Below are positions 44,979 through 52,658 of a stretch of DNA of 64,000 bases, piece by piece (the stretch's first letter is position 1; each line of letters begins with the position of its first letter). Source of the stretch: Candidatus Polarisedimenticolia bacterium (GTDB lineage Bacteria > Acidobacteriota > Polarisedimenticolia > Gp22-AA2 > AA152); the NCBI GenBank assembly GCA_036004685.1, contig DASYRE010000031.1:62001-126000 (forward strand), in the 5' to 3' direction. A program made the translations under genes and the position numbers. The notes beneath the pieces were generated by a model, which was given only the letters and a program-made list of their open reading frames with translations, made no database searches and had not been told where the DNA came from.

Positions 44979-45782
44979 TTAGCGCCTGAGGTGCACGGTC
45001 AGGGGCTGCTGCAAGGTGATGACCAGCTCGGCGCCCGGCTCGATCTTCATCTCGGTCCCCTTGGTGCCGGCGGCCACGCCGGTCCCGATGGCCCCTCCGA
45101 CCACCGCTCCGATGGCGGCGTCCTTCGTGCTGCCGCCGAGGACCTTGCCGAGCAGCGCGCCGCCGGCCGCGGCGCCGCCGATCGTGCCGGCCTTCTTCTT
45201 CGTGGACTTGGCGACCTGGGAGAGCGAAGCGGCCATCGGGACGCTGCCTTCCGCGGTCGAGATCGAGTCGAACGTCAGCGTCAGCGCGCCGCCCGACTCC
45301 TTGATCCCTTTCTTCGCGGGGACGACGTCCGTCACCGTCCCCTGAATCGTCGCGCCGGAAGCCAGCACCACGCGATCCCCTATCACTACGGCGTCCACCA
45401 GCGTCGCCCGGAAGCGATCTCCGGGCTGGGTCGTGCCGGAGTTGAGCGGATCTTCCATCTTCACTTTCAGGGTGGTCGATTCGGGAACCGTCACGGCGAG
45501 CGTCTCAGGCTGTCTCGGCGCGGGTCTGGGCGCCGGGGCCTGGGCGGGCGGCGTGAAACGCTTCGGCGCCGTGTCGGCGGGAGGAGTCTGCTCGGCCGGC
45601 GCCGGAGCCTCTTCGGCGGGCTGGACCGGCTCAGGCTCCTGATTCTCGGAAATCTGGCTTCCATCCTCGGTGGGCGCGGGCTCCTGGCGCGTGCAGGCCA
45701 GGGAAAACATCGCGACCGCCGCGATCCCGACGAAGAGCATTCCGAAACGGAGACGGGAACGGAAAAGCATGGATCTGAGCAT
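44979..45782 (-). CDS. Glycine-zipper lipoprotein (paralogue of the 45840 gene)
   Basis: 267 residues; AAGGAGG lies 7 nt before ATG 45782. The N-terminus ends in a lipobox (VAMFSLAC), then a Pro/Glu/Ala-rich linker. The core (VPESTTLKVKMEDPLNSGTT, GDRVVLASGATIQGTVTDV) is a beta domain. A glycine-zipper segment follows (GTIGGAAAGGALLGKVLGG, DAAIGAVVGGAIGTGVAAG), resembling the SlyB/YMGG type, which spans or packs on membranes. It closes with a short beta tail. It is co-oriented and 57 bp downstream of a shorter paralogue. Confidence 0.85.
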   Translation of the reverse strand: MLRSMLFRSRLRFGMLFVGIAAVAMFSLACTRQEPAPTEDGSQISENQEPEPVQPAEEAPAPAEQTPPADTAPKRFTPPAQAPAPRPAPRQPETLAVTVPESTTLKVKMEDPLNSGTTQPGDRFRATLVDAVVIGDRVVLASGATIQGTVTDVVPAKKGIKESGGALTLTFDSISTAEGSVPMAASLSQVAKSTKKKAGTIGGAAAGGALLGKVLGGSTKDAAIGAVVGGAIGTGVAAGTKGTEMKIEPGAELVITLQQPLTVHLRR

Positions 45783-45839
45783 TCTGTTGCCTCCTTGATG
45801 GACCGGCGAGAAAAAGCGCGCCTCGCCGGCGCTCGTTAA

Positions 45840-46520
45840 TCAGGGCTTGACTGCCATCGTGAGCGGCTGGTCGAGGGTGATGGTGAGCTTCGAGCCGGCG
45901 GGAATCTCGACGTCCTTTCCCTTGGTCCCGGCCGCGATGCCGGTGCCGATGGCCCCTCCCACCACCGCGCCGACCGCGGCGTCCTTCGTGCTGCCGCCCA
46001 GGATTTTCCCAATAAGCGCTCCTCCCGCGGCGCTTCCCCCGATGATGCCGGCGGTCTTCTTGGTGGATTTGGGAGCGACGCTCGCGATGCCGGCGGACAT
46101 CGGCGAGCTGAATCCGGAAGGCGTGGTCACCTTGTCGAAAGCCAGAGCCAAAGAACCCTCCTTTTCCTTCAACCCTTTCTTGGCGGGGTTCACTTCGCTC
46201 ACTTGTCCCTGCACGGTGCTGCCCGACGGGATGGCGACGCGATTGCCGACGACGACGGGGTCGGTCGTCTTGGCGGTGAACGTGTCTCCGGCCTGGCTGG
46301 TCGCGGAGCTGACGGGAACGCTCATCGTCAGCCGTATTTCCGTTCCCTGGGGAACGGTGACTCGCACGCTTTGGGGAGCGGATGATTGCGAGCGCGGCTC
46401 CGGCGCCCTTTGCTCCGTTTTCTTATCCGGCGCCTGCTGAGTGCAGGCGAACGAGAGCGCGACGATGAGAGCCGCCAGGATGAGCGCGCCGCCGGAGTCG
46501 GTACGATTTCGTAATCTCAT
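45840..46520 (-). CDS. Glycine-zipper lipoprotein
   Basis: 226 residues; GGGAG lies 6 nt before ATG 46520. The signal peptide ends in lipobox LSFAC. The beta domain (VPQGTEIRLTMSVPVSSATS, NRVAIPSGSTVQGQVSEV) and glycine zipper (AGIIGGSAAGGALIGKILGG, DAAVGAVVGGAIGTGIAAG) parallel those of the next gene, with a shorter linker. The pair arose by tandem duplication. The upstream promoter match makes this the first gene of a two-gene transcript. Confidence 0.85.
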   Translation of the reverse strand: MRLRNRTDSGGALILAALIVALSFACTQQAPDKKTEQRAPEPRSQSSAPQSVRVTVPQGTEIRLTMSVPVSSATSQAGDTFTAKTTDPVVVGNRVAIPSGSTVQGQVSEVNPAKKGLKEKEGSLALAFDKVTTPSGFSSPMSAGIASVAPKSTKKTAGIIGGSAAGGALIGKILGGSTKDAAVGAVVGGAIGTGIAAGTKGKDVEIPAGSKLTITLDQPLTMAVKP

Positions 46521-46543
46521 CGGCCACTCCCGTTCGTCGCGGA

Positions 46544-46573
46544 AGTATATCGGATGCCTGTCCGCCTTTTCAA
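46544..46573 (-). promoter_or_regulatory. Candidate sigma-70 promoter for the glycine-zipper pair
   Basis: Minus strand: TTGAAA (46573-46568), 18-bp spacer, TATACT (46549-46544). It starts about 20 nt before the coding region. Confidence 0.5.
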
Positions 46574-46650
46574 TTTATCGCTTGTCACGGCGATTGCAAG
46601 CCGCGCGCCCGGAAAGCGCTCCGCGAGATCCTCCCCGGCGCGCGCGCCGG

Positions 46651-46679
46651 TTGACACCTGCCGGCCGTTTCTATATACA
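46651..46679 (+). promoter_or_regulatory. Near-consensus sigma-70 promoter facing a long non-coding region
   Basis: TTGACA, 17-bp spacer, TATACA. The predicted start is near 46686, about 560 nt before the porin start, with no convincing ORF between. It drives either a long porin leader or a small RNA. An 8-bp inverted repeat CACGCGCT (46682-46689) / AGCGCGTG (46721-46728) lies at the predicted 5' end. Confidence 0.5.
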
Positions 46680-46899
46680 CTCACGCGCTTTCCTCCGGCT
46701 CGCGCCGTCGCGGCCCGCGGAGCGCGTGGGACGACCATGAATCGCAGGGCCGGATCCAGTCGCTTGGATATTCATCCAACAATCCGTTTGAAACGAAGCC
46801 TGGCGGCGCCGGACGGCGACTTAAGAATCGGCTGCTTGGTTTGATTAACCTGTTCCCGGCGAATGACTTCGAGTCCACGTTGCGGTCCGGCGCCAGGCA

Positions 46900-46915
46900 T
46901 GGCAGTCATCTTGCT
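46900..46915 (+). promoter_or_regulatory. Strong sigma-54 (RpoN) promoter match upstream of the porin
   Basis: TGGCAGTCATCTTGCT matches TGGCAC-N5-TTGCW at all but one of the most conserved positions, with exact spacing. The predicted start is near 46926. Confidence 0.6.
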
Positions 46916-47249
46916 GTCACATCGCGACGGTCCATCGCTGTTTTTCCCCGAATGGACCGCTCGTCCCGGAATTGAGAGTCGAAAACCCCAATTCGCCGAG
47001 AAGGGGGGTGAGGCCGAACGATTCTGCTGTGCTTCATCCGGTCGCGTGCGTCCGGACGAACGAAAAGGAGGTGATGAGCGGGTAATTTCATCTCTTTCCT
47101 GCAGTTGAAGCAGTACCACCTGTCGCGTTGCGACGCCGGAACGTCACGATGATCCGGCGAGACCGTCGGTGCATCGAGCCCGGAGACGGCTTTCTCCGGG
47201 GCCGCCGGGAGCGGGTGGCCCAAAGAATCCTCTCATGGAGAAACGACTG
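46916..47249 (+). other. Structured leader of the porin gene, no supported coding sequence
   Basis: AAGGAGGTGAT (47065-47075) is fully complementary to the usual 16S 3' end. It overlaps a possible four-codon ORF (GTG ATG AGC GGG then TAA). Downstream are two 7-bp hairpins: CGCCGGA/TCCGGCG (47134-47140 / 47153-47159) and CCCGGAG/CTCCGGG (47179-47185 / 47194-47200). I cannot assign it to a known riboswitch class. Confidence 0.4.
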
Positions 47250-48626
47250 ATGAAGAAGTTCCTCTTTATGTTCCTGCTCGCGGCCGCCGTGGCAAGCGTC
47301 TTCACCTTCGTCGTCGCGGACGAGGATCAGGACGGCAAGAAGTTCGTCATCCACGGTGAGATTCGCGAGAGAGCCGACTACAACGACAACTTTTTCGACT
47401 TTGACAACGATGTCGCCGACTCCTTCCTGATCTTTCCCTACCGGGCCCGGCTGGCCGCGGAAGGGCATTTCGGCAAGGGCGTCGTCGGCTACGCCGAATT
47501 CCAGACGATCGGCGTGTGGGGCGACGACATCCCGAACTTCGGCGAGACGCCCGGTCCCGTGGGCGGAACGAGCGACGGCAGCTCGCTCTCGAACGTGCTG
47601 GGCAACTCGTTCATCCTCGACCAGAACATCAACAACGACGGCAACAACGACGTGAAGCTCTATCAGGGCTACATCGCCCTGACCGACATCGCCGGCTCCC
47701 ACTTCACCCTGAAGTTCGGGCGCCAGGAGATCGTCAAGGGCTCCGAGATGCTCTTGGGCGACAACGACTTCTACGCCGGTCTCTCGCATGACGCCGCGCT
47801 GGCCTGCTGGAACACCGACAGCATCGACCTCGACCTCTGGTGGTCTCGTCCCTTCCAGAGCCAGTTCGGCGTCTTCGGCACACCCGATCACGGGAGCGTC
47901 AACTTCTATGGCGCCTGGGTGGACTTCAAGAAGATTCCGGCCAACATCAACGTCGCGGCCTACCTCCTCTACTACGAGGACGGCAGGCAGGCTGGCCTTC
48001 CCGATCCGGCCCGCCGGGCCTTCTACACCGTGGGCGGCCGCGCCAACCACAGCGCCGACCCGGGCCAGAGCGGCCTCGTCTGGAGCGGCGAGCTGGCCCT
48101 CCAGAAGGGCGACTTCAACAACGGCCCCAGCCGCGGCGACACGGGCGACATCTCCGCCATGGCCTTCGAGCTGATGGCCGGATGGCAGTTCCACACCGGC
48201 AACGCCGACCACATCATCAAGGGCTTCTTCGCCAGGGCCTCCGGCGACGACGACCCGCTGGACAGCGACAACGAGTCGTTCGATCCGTTGTTCCAGGACA
48301 GCCACATGCGGTACGGGTTCACCGATCTCTTCACGCTGAGCGACCTCACCGCCGCCTCCATCGGCTGGAACATGCGGATGAACGACCACAGCTTCGGGGT
48401 CGATTACTGGATGTACCGGATGACCGAGGAGGAGCTCATCGCCGGCAACAACGAGGACGATCTCGGCACCGAGATCGACGGCTGGTGGAAGTATCAGTAC
48501 AGCCCGAACACGCAGGTGATGGCGGGCGTCGGGCTCTTCATGCCGGGCGACGCGATCGAGGCGTCCCTCGGAACGAGCGCCGATTCCTACATGCGCGTGC
48601 TCGGCAACCTGCGGCTGCGGTTCTAG
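47250..48626 (+). CDS. Alginate-export-type outer-membrane porin
   Basis: 458 residues. ATG 47250 has GGAG 9 nt upstream; ATG 47235 is in frame without a site. The signal peptide is FLFMFLLAAAVASVFTFVVA. The mature protein reads as an 18-stranded type barrel: FVIHGEIRERADYNDNFFDF, FTLKFGRQEIVKGSEMLLGD, ending in YMRVLGNLRLRF with a C-terminal Phe. The FGRQEI stretch is a mark of the AlgE-like alginate export family (PF13372). In non-alginate organisms such porins pass sugars or other small anions. It has sigma-54 and sigma-70 matches upstream and a terminator directly after. Confidence 0.82.
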   Translation: MKKFLFMFLLAAAVASVFTFVVADEDQDGKKFVIHGEIRERADYNDNFFDFDNDVADSFLIFPYRARLAAEGHFGKGVVGYAEFQTIGVWGDDIPNFGETPGPVGGTSDGSSLSNVLGNSFILDQNINNDGNNDVKLYQGYIALTDIAGSHFTLKFGRQEIVKGSEMLLGDNDFYAGLSHDAALACWNTDSIDLDLWWSRPFQSQFGVFGTPDHGSVNFYGAWVDFKKIPANINVAAYLLYYEDGRQAGLPDPARRAFYTVGGRANHSADPGQSGLVWSGELALQKGDFNNGPSRGDTGDISAMAFELMAGWQFHTGNADHIIKGFFARASGDDDPLDSDNESFDPLFQDSHMRYGFTDLFTLSDLTAASIGWNMRMNDHSFGVDYWMYRMTEEELIAGNNEDDLGTEIDGWWKYQYSPNTQVMAGVGLFMPGDAIEASLGTSADSYMRVLGNLRLRF

Positions 48627-48653
48627 TTTTCTTTTCGGGCGGATGACCGCCGA

Positions 48654-48685
48654 GGGCGGGGCGCAAGCCCCGCCCTTCTTGTTTT
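48654..48685 (+). terminator. Intrinsic terminator after the porin gene
   Basis: A perfect 9-bp stem GGGCGGGGC / GCCCCGCCC with loop GCAA is followed by TTCTTGTTTT. It touches the aroA stop codon from the other side. Confidence 0.88.
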
Positions 48686-49971
48686 CAGCGGTGCGGAGGG
48701 GTGAGGCGGCCGAGCTCGTCCCAGAAATCGGGAAAGCTCTTGGCGACGCATTGAGGGTCCAGGATCCGGATCCCCGGGACGCGCAAGCCGGCCAGAGAGA
48801 AGCTCATCGCCATGCGATGGTCGCCGTAGGTCTCGATCTCGGCGCCCCGCAGGGTCCCGGGCCTGATTTCGAGGAAATCGGCTCCCTCCTCCGCCTCGGC
48901 CCCCAACCGGCGGATCTCCTGGGCCGTGGCCCGGATCCGATCGGTCTCTTTGACGCGCAGCGTTCCCAATCCTCTCAGCCGGCTCGGACCCTTGGCGAAG
49001 AGCGCCACGACCGCCAGCGTCTGGGCCGCATCGGGCATCTCCGAGGCGTCGACGTCGAACCCCTGGATCTCCCCCCCGCCGGCCACGGTCCATCCATCGC
49101 GCTCGGGAGAGACGCGGCACCCCATTTTTTCCAGAACCGAGAGCATGCCCCGATCCCCCTGCTGGGAGTCGGATCGCAGGTTTTCGACGCGCACCTGCCC
49201 TCCAGTGATCGCCGCCGCCGCGAAGAAATAGGCGGCGCTCGAATAGTCCCCCTCGATACGGAACTCGCGCGCCGTGTATTCGCGGGGAGCATCGATCCGG
49301 AAAACCAGGGGCGGGTCCTCGACCGGAGTCACTCCGAAAGCGGTCATGACGTCCACCGTGAGCCGAACGTAAGGCAGGGAAACGGGGGATCCGCTCCACT
49401 CCAGGCACAGCGGCGCCGCGGCACGGGGGGCCGCCATCAGCAGGCCGGAAAGGTACTGGCTGCTCTTGGCCCCCTGGAGTCTTACCGTCCCCCCCGGCAG
49501 CCCGTCCGCGAGCACCTCCACGGGAGGGCAGCCGCCGGCTTCGCCGAGACATCGGGCATGGATGCCGAGGGCCGTCAGCGTTTCGACCAGAGGCCGAATC
49601 GGCCTTTGGCGCATGCGCTCGGAACCGTCGACGACGAAGCGGCCCCGCCCAAGGGTGACCATGGCCGTGAGGAAGCGGACGGCGGTGCCGGCGTCGCCCG
49701 CATCCAGGATCGCTCCCGGAGAAGGGAGAAGCCCTCCTTGACCCTCGACGTCCCACCCTTCGGGGCCTCGCCGCGAGTGGATCCCGAGGTCCCCGAGCGC
49801 CTTCACCAGCGTCTCGGTGTCGGTGGAATCGAGCGGATCCAGCAGGCGCGACCGGCCGCGGGCCAAGGAAGCGATGATCAAGGCCCGTTGGGTCACGCTC
49901 TTCGAGGAGGGAGCCTTGACCCGGGCGTCGACCGGTCCGGTTACGGAAATTTCACGCGCGTGACGTTTCAT
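48685..49971 (-). CDS. aroA: 3-phosphoshikimate 1-carboxyvinyltransferase (EPSP synthase)
   Basis: 428 residues from ATG 49971. It makes 5-enolpyruvylshikimate-3-phosphate in the shikimate pathway. The family marks are PSSKSVTQRALIIASLARG, DAGDAGTAVRFLTAM around the PEP/glyphosate-contact loop, GDYSSAAYF and LRVKETDRI near the C-terminus. The catalytic Lys, Asp and Glu contexts appear intact. No Shine-Dalgarno is visible before ATG 49971. It stands alone, without other aromatic-biosynthesis genes, and is divergent from the VWFA gene. Confidence 0.96.
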   Translation of the reverse strand: MKRHAREISVTGPVDARVKAPSSKSVTQRALIIASLARGRSRLLDPLDSTDTETLVKALGDLGIHSRRGPEGWDVEGQGGLLPSPGAILDAGDAGTAVRFLTAMVTLGRGRFVVDGSERMRQRPIRPLVETLTALGIHARCLGEAGGCPPVEVLADGLPGGTVRLQGAKSSQYLSGLLMAAPRAAAPLCLEWSGSPVSLPYVRLTVDVMTAFGVTPVEDPPLVFRIDAPREYTAREFRIEGDYSSAAYFFAAAAITGGQVRVENLRSDSQQGDRGMLSVLEKMGCRVSPERDGWTVAGGGEIQGFDVDASEMPDAAQTLAVVALFAKGPSRLRGLGTLRVKETDRIRATAQEIRRLGAEAEEGADFLEIRPGTLRGAEIETYGDHRMAMSFSLAGLRVPGIRILDPQCVAKSFPDFWDELGRLTPPHR

Positions 49972-50022
49972 AACAAGCCGAACACTAACAGACCTTTCCC
50001 GAAGAGGCCACCCTCGCTTTCC

Positions 50023-50051
50023 TTGCTCCACGCCTCCCCGGATTCTATATT
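50023..50051 (+). promoter_or_regulatory. Candidate sigma-70 promoter for the VWFA gene
   Basis: TTGCTC, 17-bp spacer, TATATT; predicted start about 35 nt before GTG 50094. Confidence 0.42.
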
Positions 50052-50093
50052 CCGCCTCGCTTCACCCCGGTCGGGAAGGCAAGGAGTCACTCG

Positions 50094-51338
50094 GTGCTCC
50101 GGCAGCGCTATTTCCTCGGATCCTTCGGTTTCGCCCTTCTCGCCCTCTTCCTCGCTCTGGGGATCGGCAGCTTTGCCTCCCCGCCCCCCGAATCAAGTTC
50201 CGAGCCGCAAGCCACCGCCGAGACGCCCGACGGCCAGACGGTGGCGCGGTCCGACGACGGCGCGTTCGTGTTGAAGCTGGTCGCGCCGCGCGGGCCGTAC
50301 CTGTTCGGCCGCCAGCGCATCGAGGTGTCGATCGAGCTGCCGCGGGGCGACGCCGTGGCGACCATCGACTTCTTCGTCGACGGCCGTCTCCGGAAGACCT
50401 CCATCGGCCCGCCCTACGCGCTCGAGATCGATCTGGGCGAAGAGATCGAGCGCCATACGCTGCTCATCCAGGGGCAGACCCGGGAGGGCCGGTCGGTGCG
50501 TCTCTCCCGCGTTTCGCGCTCCAGCAACCTGCAGACGCGCGTCGAGGTCAACCTGGTGAGCATTCCGGTGTCGGTCCTCGATCACGACGGCCGGTTCGTC
50601 GAAGGGCTGAGCCTGAGCGATTTCACTCTTCTCGAGGACGACCGCCCGCAGACCGTGGTCCATTTCGACCGCGATCCGACTCCCGTCTCGATCGCCTTGG
50701 CGCTCGACGCGAGCGACAGCATGAAGGGGACCCTGTGGAGCGCCCAGAAGGCGGCGAACGATTTCATCGCCTCCCTGCCCTCCTTCTACAAGGTCTGCGT
50801 CATCGGATTCAACGACTCCGTGACGCTGGCCCGGGACTTCACCTTCGATCGGCGGGGCCTGGCGCACGCCGTGAACCAGCTCAAGGCCTCGGGCCCGACG
50901 GCGCTCTACGACACGCTGCGCGCCGCGGTCGTCCAGCTGCGCACCCGCAACGACCGCCGGGCGGCCGTTCTCTTCACCGACGGCGGGGAGACGGCCTACG
51001 GCGACGATGAAGCCGGGAAGAAGCGCCTGGAAGAATCTCTGCAGATGGCGCGTGAAGGCGCCGTCACCTTCTACACGGTCGCCTTCGGGCCCCGGGCCGC
51101 GTCCTCCCTCCTGCGCCGGATCGCCGAAGAGACCGGGGGCGCCTATTTCGACTCCGGCGACCCTTCCTCGCTGCGCACGATCTACGGGCGCATCGGCGAG
51201 GACCTCAACCACCAGTACATCCTCAGCTACTATCCCACCCGACCGGCCGGCGAAGGAGGCTGGCGCCGCATCACGGTCCGCACGAGCCTGCCCGACGCCG
51301 TGGTGCGCGCCCGGCCGGGATACCTCGCCGCGCATTAG
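50094..51338 (+). CDS. VWFA-related acidobacterial protein (TIGR03436 type)
   Basis: 414 residues; AAGGAG lies 7 nt before GTG 50094. A signal-anchor (SFGFALLALFLALGIGSFA) leads to an Ig-like segment (VEVSIELPRGDAVATIDFFV), then VSIPVSVLDHDGRFVEGLSL and the von Willebrand A domain. The metal (MIDAS) site is intact: DASDSM near residue 205, then GPTALYDT and FTDGGE. The C-terminus (HQYILSYYPT, RITVRT) is the usual closing beta segment. Such proteins are secreted and very numerous in Acidobacteriota; the ligand is unknown. It is an important taxonomic clue for this window. Confidence 0.92.
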   Translation: MLRQRYFLGSFGFALLALFLALGIGSFASPPPESSSEPQATAETPDGQTVARSDDGAFVLKLVAPRGPYLFGRQRIEVSIELPRGDAVATIDFFVDGRLRKTSIGPPYALEIDLGEEIERHTLLIQGQTREGRSVRLSRVSRSSNLQTRVEVNLVSIPVSVLDHDGRFVEGLSLSDFTLLEDDRPQTVVHFDRDPTPVSIALALDASDSMKGTLWSAQKAANDFIASLPSFYKVCVIGFNDSVTLARDFTFDRRGLAHAVNQLKASGPTALYDTLRAAVVQLRTRNDRRAAVLFTDGGETAYGDDEAGKKRLEESLQMAREGAVTFYTVAFGPRAASSLLRRIAEETGGAYFDSGDPSSLRTIYGRIGEDLNHQYILSYYPTRPAGEGGWRRITVRTSLPDAVVRARPGYLAAH

Positions 51339-51409
51339 ACATCATGGATTGACCGGCCGCATCCGGCGGCGCCACGCTGGCCCCGCCCCGCGGCAACCCG
51401 GGCCGTTCG

Positions 51410-51438
51410 TTGAATCGGCAATATCGCTGGGCTATATT
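51410..51438 (+). promoter_or_regulatory. Candidate sigma-70 promoter for the 51501-59053 run
   Basis: TTGAAT, 17-bp spacer, TATATT; predicted start about 60 nt before ATG 51501. Confidence 0.45.
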
Positions 51439-51500
51439 AGCGAGGCTGCCGGATAGCGCCGACTCTCGTGCCCGGTCAACCAGGATTTCCAGGAAACGCG

Positions 51501-51971
51501 ATGACGCCTCCCAAGCTCGGACGCCCCCTTTCCCTGCTGGTGGTCCTCCTCTTTCTTTCGTCGGCGGCGCTTCCGGCCGGACGCGACGGGGCCGACCAGA
51601 TGGAGTTCGGCGTCCGGGCCGCGAAGAAGGGGCTCTGGCGCGAGGCCCAGTTCCGCTGGGAGCGGGCGCTGAAACTCTCGCCCGAGAATCCGCGGATCCT
51701 CAACAATCTCGCGGTCGCCTGCGAGACCATCGGAAACTTCGAGAAGGCGGCGGAGTACTACAAGGAAGCGCTCCGTTTCGCCCCGGACAATCGGGACATC
51801 CGGCAGAACCACGACCTCTTCGCCGGCTACTACAAGGAAATCCTGGCCCACAAGGAGATGGAGGCGGATCGCGACCACCCTCCCGGCGGCGCGGAGGCCG
51901 CGGGACAATCCGAAGAAGGCCAACCGGCCGCGGAACCGGAAGAGAAGCCCCCCGATGCGTCGCCGCGCTGA
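51501..51971 (+). CDS. Small secreted TPR protein
   Basis: 156 residues; AGGAA precedes ATG 51501 by 5 nt. The signal peptide (PLSLLVVLLFLSSAALPAG) is followed by two TPRs (GLWREAQFRWERALKLSPEN, GNFEKAAEYYKEALRFAPDN) and an acidic, Pro-rich tail. The end overlaps the next gene by 17 nt, so they are coupled. Probably periplasmic; it opens a run of envelope genes. Confidence 0.85.
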   Translation: MTPPKLGRPLSLLVVLLFLSSAALPAGRDGADQMEFGVRAAKKGLWREAQFRWERALKLSPENPRILNNLAVACETIGNFEKAAEYYKEALRFAPDNRDIRQNHDLFAGYYKEILAHKEMEADRDHPPGGAEAAGQSEEGQPAAEPEEKPPDASPR

Positions 51972-52635
51972 AGCCTTATCGCTTCTTCCCGTCCTGCTCC
52001 TCGCGGCGGCCGGCGCAGCCTGGGCCGGGACCGTCCAGGTCCAGGTCACGCTTCCCCTGCCCGAGCGCGTCGACATGACCGGGATCGACACCATCCTCGT
52101 GACCCGCCTGGTTCTCCTCACCGACAATCCGAAGGTGGACATCAACCGGGAGATGGTGACGCTCATCAAGCGCGAGCTCCGGAAGAAGACGCGCCTCCAG
52201 GTCCTCGACGTCGAGCCTCCACCGCTGCCGGAGCAGAATCTCGACGAGCTGGCCGCGAACGCCCCGTTCTGGAAGGACATGGGGGAAAAGTACGGGGCCG
52301 ACCTGATTCTCACCGGAAGCCTCGGCTACGAGGTGAGCGACCGATCCGGCTTCGTCCAGGAGGACGCCATCAGCTCCGTGACCGGCCAGCGCATCCGGCG
52401 CACGCGCTTCGCGGACCGGGAAGGGTTTGAGATGCACCTGCATCTCTATTTCATCCGCGGGCGCAGCGGCAAGCTGGTCTACGACGACAAGTTCAGCGAA
52501 GACACCACCGTTCCGGGAAGGGGCAACGATCCCCTGACGGTCCTCTTTTCCATGTTCGATCACATCGAACCGGACGTGATCGGCATCATCGCCCGCAAAG
52601 ACAAGACGGAATCAAGGACCCTTTTCACCGACTAG
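51955..52635 (+). CDS. Secreted protein, CsgG/LpoB-like fold suspected
   Basis: 226 residues from ATG 51955, overlapping the TPR gene. The signal peptide is LSLLPVLLLAAAGAAWA. The body, with VDINREMVTLIKRELRKKTR, LQVLDVEPPPLP and WKDMGEKYGADLILTGSLGY, follows the pattern of periplasmic domains in CsgG, LpoB and FlgO-like proteins: a terminus-proximal enzyme-like alpha/beta unit that scores whether a component is present. No lipobox. The family is not certain. It is directly upstream of the large barrel fusion. Confidence 0.6.
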   Translation: MRRRAEALSLLPVLLLAAAGAAWAGTVQVQVTLPLPERVDMTGIDTILVTRLVLLTDNPKVDINREMVTLIKRELRKKTRLQVLDVEPPPLPEQNLDELAANAPFWKDMGEKYGADLILTGSLGYEVSDRSGFVQEDAISSVTGQRIRRTRFADREGFEMHLHLYFIRGRSGKLVYDDKFSEDTTVPGRGNDPLTVLFSMFDHIEPDVIGIIARKDKTESRTLFTD

Positions 52636-52658
52636 CCGAGTAGCGAGGGGGGGCATCT

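Noticed and set aside
46906-47223. Minus-strand frame with WYCFNCRKEM, like a zinc-ribbon start
   Set aside because: Only one CxxC is present, the rest is compositional, there is no ribosome site, and it lies inside the structured porin leader.
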